Assembly (NCBI GenBank): GCA_017444485.1
Contig: JAFSWM010000113.1
Coordinates: 1-47,275 of the forward strand
DNA: 47,275 nt
Origin: Bacteroidaceae bacterium
GTDB lineage: Bacteria > Bacteroidota > Bacteroidia > Bacteroidales > Bacteroidaceae
Direction: 5' to 3'
In this document: piece after piece, positions 8,341 to 15,671 of the stretch
How the letters are laid out: each line of letters opens with the position of its first letter
Numbering within the stretch: the stretch's first letter is position 1
Translations under genes and position numbers: made by a program
Notes under the pieces: generated by a model
Told to the model about the DNA's origin: nothing
Databases searched by the model: none
What the model saw: the letters and a program-made list of their open reading frames with translations, nothing else

Positions 8341-8673
8341 TGAGTTGTTATTACGCCTGCAAAAATAGAAAGAAAGATACAATTATGTTGCTAACCGCTA
8401 CCTTGTTTGCGCTGTGGGAAGAGAAAACTTCATAAGACACCCGTTTTTAGTATCGCTATGGCCGGTCTGCGAATAAATGTGTTTAACCACATGCCATACC
8501 TGCCTCACGCGGCATTCGTGCAAAACGTGCCCCAAGCCGAAAAGAATTGTGTTTCAGCAATCTTATCAAAAAATTTACACAAAATAATTTCGTCATTTAT
8601 AACGTTTTGCTATATTTGCGGCGTATTTACCGAACAAATTGTTGTTCCTGTTTATTCATAAACCATTCTGACT
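8341..8673. other. 333-base intergenic region between divergent genes
   Basis: This AT-rich gap separates the small GNAT-partner gene (-) from the AraC gene (+). It holds the likely AraC promoter (8588-8618) and a weak minus-strand -7 element (8360-8367). An 84-codon frame from 8407 to 8661 has no recognisable similarity and overlaps the promoter. I see no hairpin or repeat of note. Confidence 0.6.
8588..8618 (+). promoter_or_regulatory. Promoter for the AraC-type regulator
   Basis: TTTC (8588-8591) is followed after 19 bases by TATATTTG (8611-8618), a close match to the Bacteroidetes promoter. The ATG follows 55 bases after the -7 element. Confidence 0.6.
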
Positions 8674-9552
8674 ATGTGGTTAAGCCCTAAAAACAAAAAG
8701 GACGAAAAGCATCCGATGTTTCAGGTGAAGGATGTGCTGCAAAAGGATGGCATCGTTGTTCTGGAAAACGTCAGCAGCATGCCCGTCTATGGCAAGCCGT
8801 TCAGTTCGCCCCACATCGTGATTTCCCTCTGCCACAGAGGTTGGGTGCTGGCCGAATACGACGCACGCACCGTGGAGTTCCGCCCCAAAGAAGTTTGTGT
8901 GGTTTCGCCCAACCACAGCCTGTTGGTGCACGAGAGTTCGTCAGACTACCTCGCCACGCTCGTTGTCATCTCACGGGAAACATTCTACGACATACGGCAG
9001 GCTTCCACCTTCCGCTATCAGCAGACCTACCACAAACAACCAGCCTTCCCGCTCCACGATGAGCAGTATGCCACCATTTCGGATATGTTCGGGCTAATCG
9101 CCACGGCCTGCCGCCTGCAATCCAAACACAAGCCACTCATCCTGGCCGACCTCGTGGACGCACTGTGCATGCTGCTCAACGTGTATCGTTACCCTGACGA
9201 AGATGCAAATGCCGAAATTAACCTTTCGGGCGAACTCTTATTCGATCGCTACTACGAACTCATCGTGACGCATCACGCCGAAACGCGCGAGGTGGCGTAC
9301 TACGCCAAGCAATTCAACCTCTCCCCCAAGTATTTCTCCACGCTCATCAAGCGCGAGACGGGTATCGCCGCTGGCGACTGGATTTCCAACTACATCGTTA
9401 TCCGCGCGAAGACGATGCTGCGCAACCGTCCCGACCTCAACATCCAGCAAATAGGATTCATCCTCGGTTTCACAGATCAGGCGGCTTTCAGCCGGTATTT
9501 CAAGACCAACACCGGCAAGTCGCCCCGCGCCTATCGCAACAAATGGGGATGA
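8674..9552 (+). CDS. AraC-family transcriptional regulator
   Basis: A 292-residue protein with an N-terminal cupin-like sensing region (about 15-170) and a C-terminal double helix-turn-helix (about 195-292). The second HTH shows the family signature: IQQIGFILGFTDQAAFSRYF followed by KTNTGKSPRAYR. It should bind DNA and respond to an unknown small molecule. It lies 65 bases upstream of the aquaporin gene on the same strand, so it may regulate or be cotranscribed with it. An alternative start is MFQVKDVLQ, 14 residues downstream. Confidence 0.92.
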   Translation: MWLSPKNKKDEKHPMFQVKDVLQKDGIVVLENVSSMPVYGKPFSSPHIVISLCHRGWVLAEYDARTVEFRPKEVCVVSPNHSLLVHESSSDYLATLVVISRETFYDIRQASTFRYQQTYHKQPAFPLHDEQYATISDMFGLIATACRLQSKHKPLILADLVDALCMLLNVYRYPDEDANAEINLSGELLFDRYYELIVTHHAETREVAYYAKQFNLSPKYFSTLIKRETGIAAGDWISNYIVIRAKTMLRNRPDLNIQQIGFILGFTDQAAFSRYFKTNTGKSPRAYRNKWG

Positions 9553-9617
9553 GCCACACCGCTCTGACGCATCCCCGCATGCTCCAAATGTTTCATTTTT
9601 CTTAATTCCTAAACCTT

Positions 9618-10295
9618 ATGAAAAAATACCTTGCAGAAATGGTAGGCACGATGGTACTCGTGCTGATGGGCTGCGGCGTGGCCGTGAGCCTGAACTGTAC
9701 GTCCGACTGCTCCACGGTGGCTAACGCTGCCACGGTGATCGGCACCTCACTGGCCTTCGGCCTCGCAGTAGTGGCCATGGCCTACACCATCGGCGGCGTG
9801 TCGGGCTGCCACATCAACCCTGCCATCACCCTGGGTTGCCTGCTCTCCAGGCGCATGAGCGCCAAGGACGCAGCCATGTACATGGTGTTCCAAGTGATTG
9901 GCGCCTTCATCGGCAGCGCACTGCTCTACCTGCTCACCTCCAACGCTGGCCTCTGCGGCACGGGGGCGAACGACCTACAAGATGGCGTAAACGTTGTGGG
10001 CGGCCTGGCGGCAGAAATCATCTTCACTTTCGTCTTCGTGCTGGTGGTGCTCGGCGCAACGAGCAAGACCAACGGGGCCACCAACAACTTTGCCGGCCTG
10101 GCCATCGGCCTCTCGCTCGTGCTGGTGCACCTTGTATGCATCCGCTACACTGGCACCTCGGTGAATCCCGCCCGCAGCATCGCTCCCGCCGTGTTCCAAG
10201 GCGGCACCGCGCTCACCAACCTGTGGATCTTCATCGTTGGTCCCTTTGTGGGAGCAGCCCTGAGCGCAGGCGTGTGGAAGATCATCAAGAAGTAA
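9618..10295 (+). CDS. aqpZ: Aquaporin, water-selective AqpZ type
   Basis: A 225-residue MIP channel with six predicted membrane segments and two NPA half-helices (Asn67 in HINPAIT and Asn183 in SVNPARS). Aligned by eye to E. coli AqpZ, the selectivity filter is Phe (in LAFGL), His (in LVHLV), Thr (in GTSVN) and Arg (in NPAR). This set belongs to water channels rather than glycerol facilitators, which normally carry Gly in place of the His. It should conduct water across the inner membrane. An AraC regulator lies just upstream and a good intrinsic terminator 33 bases downstream. Confidence 0.94.
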   Translation: MKKYLAEMVGTMVLVLMGCGVAVSLNCTSDCSTVANAATVIGTSLAFGLAVVAMAYTIGGVSGCHINPAITLGCLLSRRMSAKDAAMYMVFQVIGAFIGSALLYLLTSNAGLCGTGANDLQDGVNVVGGLAAEIIFTFVFVLVVLGATSKTNGATNNFAGLAIGLSLVLVHLVCIRYTGTSVNPARSIAPAVFQGGTALTNLWIFIVGPFVGAALSAGVWKIIKK

Positions 10296-10327
10296 CGAAG
10301 CGGTCGCTCCGTGAGCGATTTTTGCAC

Positions 10328-10361
10328 AATCCCCGCAGCCGCCAAGACGGTTGTGGGGATT
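10328..10361 (+). terminator. Intrinsic terminator after aquaporin gene
   Basis: A 14-bp stem with two G-U pairs (AATCCCCGCAGCCG pairing with CGGTTGTGGGGATT) and a 6-base loop, followed by ATTTTG. It lies 33 bases after the aquaporin stop. Confidence 0.8.
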
Positions 10362-10402
10362 ATTTTGCCGGGTACTGAAAACAGCGGCGTCGGAGCGTTT
10401 TG

Positions 10403-10471
10403 AAACAAGGTCCGTGTGACTTTAAAGTCACTCGGTGTTACTTTAAAGTCACACGGATATAGTTTAAACTA
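10403..10471. repeat. Three TTTAAA-centred palindromes phased at 21 bp, preceded by AAACAAGGTCCG
   Basis: A 16-bp perfect palindrome GTGACTTTAAAGTCAC (10416-10431) is followed by a near-perfect 20-bp one (10435-10454, one mismatched pair) and a perfect 12-bp one, TAGTTTAAACTA (10460-10471). The TTTAAA cores are at 10421, 10442 and 10463, exactly 21 bases apart, which puts them on the same helix face. The first two units are also near-direct repeats of each other. The 12-mer AAACAAGGTCCG (10403-10414) in front recurs at 40384-40395. Function is unknown: a multi-site operator or an extragenic palindrome family are both possible. Confidence 0.8.
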
Positions 10472-10513
10472 CAACGCACCTTGTCGGGCGCACCTCTGAC
10501 TTTAGACCAACGA

Positions 10514-10548
10514 AAGCGGAAGCCACCTTTGCAGGACGGCTTCCGCTT
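10514..10548. terminator. Strong hairpin, probable terminator of the winged-helix gene
   Basis: A perfect 11-bp inverted repeat (AAGCGGAAGCC with GGCTTCCGCTT, 13-base loop) lies 79 bases beyond the stop of the minus-strand winged-helix gene. There is no clear T-tract on either side, so direction and function are inferred from position. Confidence 0.6.
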
Positions 10549-10626
10549 CTATTTGGTGGCGGACCAGAGTGGCCCGCAGTGTTTGCGATGGGCGGGCGCG
10601 TGGCCCGCAACATGTGTAGTGACCAG

Positions 10627-10830
10627 TTACTTGAGCGTAACGGTGATGTCCTTACCAGCCTCAGCCAGTTCGACATTGTCCTCACGGAGCAACCAGCCCA
10701 GAGCGAGGAACACGTCCTTTTCCGTCTTGGCCTTGGTAGCCTTCTTGAGGTCTTTCACAGTGAGGGTGCCCTGAGCGGAGAGGGCCTCCCAGATTGCGCC
10801 GGCGAGTTCGCCTACTTTCTCTTGGAACAT
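10627..10830 (-). CDS. Winged-helix DNA-binding protein (DUF2582 type)
   Basis: A 67-residue protein with the compact winged helix-turn-helix layout of DUF2582 proteins, which are common in Bacteroidetes. Helices VGELAGAIWEAL, TVKDLKKATK and EKDVFLALGWLL are followed by a short hairpin (DNVELAEAGKDITVTL). It presumably binds DNA, but no target or function is established for the family as far as I know. A minus-strand promoter is at 10881-10911. The gene stands alone. Confidence 0.88.
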   Translation of the reverse strand: MFQEKVGELAGAIWEALSAQGTLTVKDLKKATKAKTEKDVFLALGWLLREDNVELAEAGKDITVTLK

Positions 10831-10880
10831 TTTGTAATCTGTTTTAGTAAAAAGTATTTGTTACTTGTCTTAAGGCACTG

Positions 10881-10911
10881 CAAAAGTATGCGCAGTGCAA
10901 TATCGTGCAAT
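10881..10911 (-). promoter_or_regulatory. Promoter for the winged-helix gene
   Basis: TACTTTTG (10888-10881, minus strand) is preceded by ATTG (10911-10908) at 19 bases, a fair match to the Bacteroidetes consensus. The leader would be about 45 bases. Confidence 0.55.
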
Positions 10912-11041
10912 ACTTTTTGTGACAAAAATGCAAAAAACGGCTCCCTTCCCCACCCCATCTGCATGGAATGAAAAGCGGGGCTTGCAAAGTTTGTTTTTAC
11001 CCCCGATGCAATAAGCGTGCGAGACGTGCGTTTATATAAAT

Positions 11042-13438
11042 ATGGTATACCAAATGCGCCGTTGGGCGCTGACAGTAGTCCTCTCCGCCTGTGCCGCCGC
11101 GATGTGGGCGCAGGGTGGACGCACGCGTGTGTTCGGCGTGGTGAAAGACGATGCTGGTGCGCCGCTCGAACTGGCCACCGTGCGCCGCAACGGTACGGCG
11201 CAGATGGTGTTCACCAACCTGCAGGGCCGTTACGAACTCTATGTCTCACAGGGCGATACCTGCACGCTGGTTTACGGTCTTATCGGCTACGAGCAGCGCA
11301 AACGCAAGTTCACCCCGCTGGGCGACAGCCTGCGGCTCGACGTGACGCTCCCCGCCCTTGGCCACACCATGGACCAGGCCACCGTCACGGCGCAGCACCT
11401 GCAGACCGATGCCATGCAGCGCCTACACGCCGAGGACACGCGCCACATGCCCAGCACCACCGGCAACGCCGTGGAGGAACTGGTGGCGACGCAGGCCGGC
11501 GTGACAAGCCGCAACGAACTTTCGTCGCAGTATAACGTGCGGGGCGGATCGTTCGACGAAAACTGCGTGTACCTCAACGGCGTGGAGATCTACCGCCCAC
11601 TACTCGTCAGGAGCGGCGAGCAAGAGGGGCTCTCGGTCATCAACAGCGACATGGTGGGCTCTATCCGCTTCAGCAACGGCGGTTTTCCGGCACGCTATGG
11701 CGACAAGATGTCGAGCGTGCTGGACATCACCTACAAACAGCCTGAGCGCTTCGAGGCCAAACTCGACGCGAGTCTGCTCGGGGCATCGGCCTACGTCGGG
11801 GCGGGCGGCAAACACCTGAGTTTCATGACCGGTCTGCGCTACAAGACCACAGAATACCTCCTGGGCAGCACCGACACGAAGGCCGAGTACGCCCCGCGCT
11901 TCCTCGACTGGCAGGCCTACCTCTCCTGGCGGCCCAATGACCGCTGGAGCATTGACCTGCTGGGCAACATCAACGACAACCACTACCTCTTCCGCCCCAA
12001 GGACCGCGAGACGCACTTCGGCACGATGGACAACCCGCGTACGTTCCGCGTGTATTTCGACGGACAAGAGAAAGACGCCTATCGCACATATCTGGGTGCG
12101 CTGACCTTGACACGCCACTTCAATGCGGAGACCTACCTCGCCCTGACGGCGTCGGCCTTCAGCACCAAGGAACGCGAGACCTACGACATCAGCGGCCAGT
12201 ATTGGCTACAGGAGGCCACGTCGCAGGAGGAACTCGGTGTGGGAACCTATATGGAGCATGCGCGCAACCGCCTGCAAGCACGCGTGATGCAGGGCGGGCT
12301 GACCTTCCGCACACGCATCACGGCTCACACCATCATGGCCGGCGCACAATGGCAGAGCGAAAAGATCCGTGAGCATGCCCGCGAATGGGAAATGCGCGAC
12401 TCGATGGGCTACAGCCTACCCTACGACCCGCAGCGCCTATCGCTCATCTACAGCCTCGGGGCCGACGAGGAGATCAGCACCACGCGCTGGAGCCTCTACG
12501 CCCAGGACACGTGGCGCATGCGTCCGGCGGCAGGCCTGCTCAACATCACCTACGGCGTGCGCGTGAGCCACTGGAGTTGGAACGGCGAGACACTCGTATC
12601 GCCGCGCCTCTCAGCCGGTTTTATCCCTTCGGCCAACGACCGCTGGACGCTACGTGCTGCTTTAGGTATGTACTACCAAGCACCCTTCTACAAGGAACTG
12701 CGCGACACGACGCTCCACGAAGGTATCGCCACCGTGCGCCTAAACCATGACATCAAGTCGCAGCGCTCGGTGCAAGCCATCATCGGCGCCGACTACTCCT
12801 TCCGTGCCCTGGACCGCCCCTTCCGCTTCACCGCCGAGGCGTACTACAAGTCGATGAGCAACCTCATCCCCTACAGCGTCTCCGGCGTGCGCACCGTATA
12901 TGCAGGTCGCAACATGGCCAAGGGATATGCCGTGGGCCTCGACCTCAAACTCTTCGGCGAATTCGTTCCTGGCACCGACAGTTGGGTGACGTTCTCTGTG
13001 ATGAAGACCAGCGAGCAGATTGGCGGCCAGTGGCTGCCACGTCCCACCGACGGCAGATATTCGCTCTCCCTATTCTTCACCGACTACTTCCCCGGCACTA
13101 CGCGCTGGAAACTCACACTGAAAGCCGCCCTCGCCGACGGTCTGCCCTTCGGCCCGCCCCATAGCGACCGCGAGGCACAGCGATTCCGCGCACCGGCCTA
13201 CAAACGCGTGGACGTGGGGATGAGTTACCGACTGCTCGGAGGCGAGGAAAGCACCCTGCGCACCGGTCTGCGCCGCTATGTGAAAAACATCTGGCTCGGC
13301 GTGGACGCCTTCAACCTGCTCGGCATCAGCAACGTCAGTTCCTACTACTGGGTGACCGACATCACCAACACGCGCTACGCTGTGCCCAACTACCTCACTG
13401 GAAGGCTCATCTCCGCGAGGATAAGCGTGGAGTTCTGA
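11042..13438 (+). CDS. TonB-dependent outer-membrane receptor with carboxypeptidase-like N-domain
   Basis: A 798-residue outer-membrane receptor. A signal peptide (MRRWALTVVLSACAAAMWAQ, from the in-frame ATG at 11054; the ATG at 11042 adds four residues) is followed by a CarboxypepD_reg-like domain (about 25-115, VFGVVKDDAGAPLELATV). Next come a plug (about 125-230, with QYNVRGGSFDENCVYLNGVE and FSNGGFPARYGDKMSSVL) and a 22-strand-type barrel ending in a terminal Phe (SVEF), as outer-membrane barrels do. The substrate cannot be told from sequence; no SusD partner is adjacent, so it is not a classic SusC glycan importer. It is followed by an RluA-type gene after 59 bases. Confidence 0.9.
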   Translation: MVYQMRRWALTVVLSACAAAMWAQGGRTRVFGVVKDDAGAPLELATVRRNGTAQMVFTNLQGRYELYVSQGDTCTLVYGLIGYEQRKRKFTPLGDSLRLDVTLPALGHTMDQATVTAQHLQTDAMQRLHAEDTRHMPSTTGNAVEELVATQAGVTSRNELSSQYNVRGGSFDENCVYLNGVEIYRPLLVRSGEQEGLSVINSDMVGSIRFSNGGFPARYGDKMSSVLDITYKQPERFEAKLDASLLGASAYVGAGGKHLSFMTGLRYKTTEYLLGSTDTKAEYAPRFLDWQAYLSWRPNDRWSIDLLGNINDNHYLFRPKDRETHFGTMDNPRTFRVYFDGQEKDAYRTYLGALTLTRHFNAETYLALTASAFSTKERETYDISGQYWLQEATSQEELGVGTYMEHARNRLQARVMQGGLTFRTRITAHTIMAGAQWQSEKIREHAREWEMRDSMGYSLPYDPQRLSLIYSLGADEEISTTRWSLYAQDTWRMRPAAGLLNITYGVRVSHWSWNGETLVSPRLSAGFIPSANDRWTLRAALGMYYQAPFYKELRDTTLHEGIATVRLNHDIKSQRSVQAIIGADYSFRALDRPFRFTAEAYYKSMSNLIPYSVSGVRTVYAGRNMAKGYAVGLDLKLFGEFVPGTDSWVTFSVMKTSEQIGGQWLPRPTDGRYSLSLFFTDYFPGTTRWKLTLKAALADGLPFGPPHSDREAQRFRAPAYKRVDVGMSYRLLGGEESTLRTGLRRYVKNIWLGVDAFNLLGISNVSSYYWVTDITNTRYAVPNYLTGRLISARISVEF

Positions 13439-13497
13439 TTTCGCAATCGCCAGTACACACTCCAAACACCCATTTTTTTCTTACAACCTCACTCGCC

Positions 13498-14415
13498 ATG
13501 CGACCCACCTCCCAATACCTTAAATTCACTGTGTCGCCCCAGGAGGCTGGCACACCCTTGCTGGCCTATATCATGAAGTGCCTCAACGGCATCTCGCGCA
13601 CCAAGGCCAAAGCCGTGCTGAGCGGTGGCGGGGTACGCGTGGAGGGGCAAAACACCACACAACACGACCTGCTGCTGGAGGCTGGACAACGCGTGGAAAT
13701 CAGTAAGAGCAAGCCGCGCGCCGTGCTACGCAACCGGTATGTGCGCCTCGTGTACGAAGACCGCCACCTGCTGGTCATCGACAAGGCACCCGGCATACTC
13801 TCTATGCCCACCCCGCACCACACCTTCAGCGTCAAAGCCGTGCTCGACGACTATCTGCAGAAGTCGCACAGAAAGTGCACCGCCCACGTGGTGCACCGCC
13901 TGGACCGCGACACCAGCGGCCTGATGGTTTACGCCAAGACGATGGAGGCCGAGCGCATCCTTGAGGAGCACTGGCACGAGATCGTGAGCGACCGCCGCTA
14001 TGTGGCCGTGGTCAGCGGGCGGATGGAACAGCGCAGCGGCACGGTGGAGAGTTGGCTCAAGGAGACCAAGGCCTTCTTCACCTACTCCTCGCACGAGCCG
14101 GGCGATGGCAAATATGCACTGACGCACTTCAAACTGCTCAGACGCGACAACGCGCACAGCATGGTGGAGCTACGCCTTGAAACGGGGCGCAAGAATCAGA
14201 TTCGCGTCCACATGCAAGACCTGGGGCACCCCGTCTGCGGCGACCCGAAGTACGGCGGAGCTGACGACAACCCCTGCCACCGCCTGGCGCTCCACGCCTT
14301 CCGCCTACATTTCCGCCACCCCATCACCGGCGAGCCACTGCGTTTCGACACGCCCACACCACAAGTCTTCAAAGACGTGTTCGGCACAGACCATTCCGCA
14401 GCAGATCGGGATTGA
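13498..14415 (+). CDS. RluA-family RNA pseudouridine synthase
   Basis: A 305-residue enzyme that isomerises uridine to pseudouridine in rRNA or tRNA. The catalytic motif HRLDRDTSGLMV is present with the nucleophile Asp at residue 136. The N-terminal 80 residues look like an S4-type RNA-binding part (SRTKAKAVLSGGGVRVEG). Conserved C-terminal blocks include ETGRKNQIRVHM and GHPVCGDPKYG. Which RNA position it modifies (RluA, RluC or RluD type) cannot be decided by eye. Confidence 0.92.
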   Translation: MRPTSQYLKFTVSPQEAGTPLLAYIMKCLNGISRTKAKAVLSGGGVRVEGQNTTQHDLLLEAGQRVEISKSKPRAVLRNRYVRLVYEDRHLLVIDKAPGILSMPTPHHTFSVKAVLDDYLQKSHRKCTAHVVHRLDRDTSGLMVYAKTMEAERILEEHWHEIVSDRRYVAVVSGRMEQRSGTVESWLKETKAFFTYSSHEPGDGKYALTHFKLLRRDNAHSMVELRLETGRKNQIRVHMQDLGHPVCGDPKYGGADDNPCHRLALHAFRLHFRHPITGEPLRFDTPTPQVFKDVFGTDHSAADRD

Positions 14416-14576
14416 AGCGAGATATAGGAATTATTATTAGGGGGCCATTGCCTTCAGCACAGGGTAAAAATAAGAGCACTGAAGTATCGGCTCGTTTTAG
14501 ATAGCCGCACAGCGCGCATCCTTTATGCTCTGAGAGGCAATAAAAAGGAGGTATGCTGGCAGCGTTGGTATGGTGG

Positions 14577-14989
14577 TCAGAGCTTTCTCACAATTTGCAA
14601 AAACTCATCTAACGTACGCACGTCCACCTTGGGAAAATCATAATGGCGCAGCTCGTCAAAGTGGCGGTCGTTGCTGACGACGTAGGGGCACCAGCGGTAA
14701 TGGCGCAGTCCACGAACTTGTTGTCGTCAGGGTCTGCCTTGATGAGGTTGAAGCGGTAGGCGGGACAGATCTGCTCTACATTCCTTGAGTCCATGATAGC
14801 AGCGATGACGAGTGTGGCGTATTCGGCACTTCCCGAAATTCGCGTCAGTATCTCTTCGTATTCAAGTAGTATCTCCGTACTGACGCATAGCGTGTACTTT
14901 CCTCTGCGAAATGCCTGCCATATATCATTCCCAAAAGAACCTGGCACGATTATGGGGATAAGACAGTTGGTATCAAGAACTATCTTCAT
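14577..14989 (-). pseudogene. PIN-domain toxin, disrupted by a single-base frameshift
   Basis: The gene starts at the ATG at 14989 (MKIVLDTNCLIPIIVPGSFG) and shows the PIN_3 pattern: an early Asp-Thr-Asn, a middle Glu (LLEYEEIL) and DPDDNKFVDCAI. At the CCCC run (plus positions 14685-14688) the frame breaks. Reading on directly gives an unrelated tail ending at 14609. Shifting one base restores the expected family end: APYVVSNDRHFDELRHYDFP, then a short tail to a TGA at 14577-14579. The intact form would be about 137 residues and would act as a metal-dependent ribonuclease toxin. The lost VSNDRHF block carries conserved active-site residues, so the product as written should be inactive. A sequencing error in a C-run is the main alternative. 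Confidence 0.85.
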
Positions 14990-15204
14990 TTATAGGGTGT
15001 TCGCAAGTGTTCGTGGGACATGCTTTCGAGCGTCTGTGGAGTCCAGCCATTTTTCTTGGCTAAATCTGATGTCATGCGCTCAATTCTGTTGAAGTAGTAT
15101 TCATGAAGTAAAACTTCAACTTCTCGCATTTCCTCCTCGGTGTGTATGGTAGAGAACATTTGCAGCAGACGAAGTTGCGCAGGGCTGAATACTGAGGTTT
15201 TCAT
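14986..15204 (-). CDS. Small protein upstream of PIN toxin, probable antitoxin
   Basis: A 72-residue mostly helical protein. Its stop overlaps the PIN gene start as ATGA, which is the usual arrangement of antitoxin and toxin. The sequence (SPAQLRLLQMFSTIHTEEEM near the start, then EVLLHEYYFNRIE) is like small partners of PIN_3 toxins in Bacteroides and Prevotella. No DNA-binding motif is obvious. It is intact although the toxin frame is broken. An excellent promoter lies directly upstream (15227-15259). Confidence 0.75.
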   Translation of the reverse strand: MKTSVFSPAQLRLLQMFSTIHTEEEMREVEVLLHEYYFNRIERMTSDLAKKNGWTPQTLESMSHEHLRTPYK

Positions 15205-15226
15205 AGTTGTACAAGTTTTGTCAGTG

Positions 15227-15259
15227 CAAATATAGGTGTAGTTTACTTAAAAAAACAAA
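15227..15259 (-). promoter_or_regulatory. Promoter of the antitoxin/PIN pair
   Basis: On the minus strand TTTG (15259-15256) and TATATTTG (15234-15227) are separated by 21 bases, one of the best consensus matches in the window. The leader to the ATG at 15204 is about 20 bases. Confidence 0.75.
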
Positions 15260-15590
15260 CTTTGTGTGCAAAAAGGCACATTGACATTTAGCAAGTTTCT
15301 TGTTAGGAAGTCATTGAGTGCTTTCACGTCCTTGTTGTCAATTGTTTCTATGAGGGATTTTAATAAGGACAGCACAGAGCCTCAGCAATGTTCATCGGGG
15401 TAAAAAGGAAATGAGCAAAATCATCCATGAACACGATTATAATGGCATAAAAAACACCAAATAGTTTATCTGACAGCAAAATCAGATCGCATTACTATTT
15501 GCTGCGGATTTTAGGATTGATTTAAATAACAAACGTCTTGCGCTTTTTAATCCTAAATTCTGGAGCAATTTAGGTTGAACCAGAAAGGAA
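15260..15590. other. 330-base AT-rich gap with alternative hairpins and possible gene remnants
   Basis: No intact gene is visible. AATCCTAAATT (15549-15559) can pair with TTTAGGATT (15510-15518) or, through CCTAAATT, with AATTTAGG (15567-15574); the two pairings exclude each other. On the plus strand a short frame ends in a coding-like string around 15510-15577 (RIDLNNKRLALFNPKFWSN), and on the minus strand a 40-codon stretch near 15250-15370 (LLKSLIETIDNKDVKAL) also looks coding-like. Both could be debris of decayed genes or chance. Confidence 0.45.
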
Positions 15591-15637
15591 AAGCAATCGA
15601 GGGAGCGTCACATCATTTGACACTCCCTCGATTGCTT
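15591..15637 (-). terminator. Terminator of the HtrA gene
   Basis: A 15-bp perfect stem (AAGCAATCGAGGGAG with CTCCCTCGATTGCTT) extended inward by GTCA/TGAC, ending 34 bases beyond the htrA stop. The minus-strand exit is TTCCTTTCT. Confidence 0.82.
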
Positions 15638-15671
15638 CTATCTGTTGCCTATCGGCAGGGATGGGGCGCGG

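Noticed and set aside
8407..8661. 84-codon plus-strand frame before the AraC gene
   Set aside because: No similarity or ribosome-binding context, and its end overlaps the promoter of the AraC gene.
11042..13438. SusC-type glycan importer with a polysaccharide utilisation locus
   Set aside because: No SusD partner or glycan-degrading cluster is adjacent, and the length of 798 residues is short for SusC.
14549..14611. AGGAGG followed by ATG and a 19-codon frame on the plus strand
   Set aside because: It runs antisense into the PIN gene end, Bacteroidetes rarely depend on Shine-Dalgarno sites, and nothing else supports it.
15250..15370. 40-codon minus-strand coding-like stretch
   Set aside because: It follows a stop with only a GTG to start from, overlaps the antitoxin promoter region, and has no recognisable family; kept only as possible debris.
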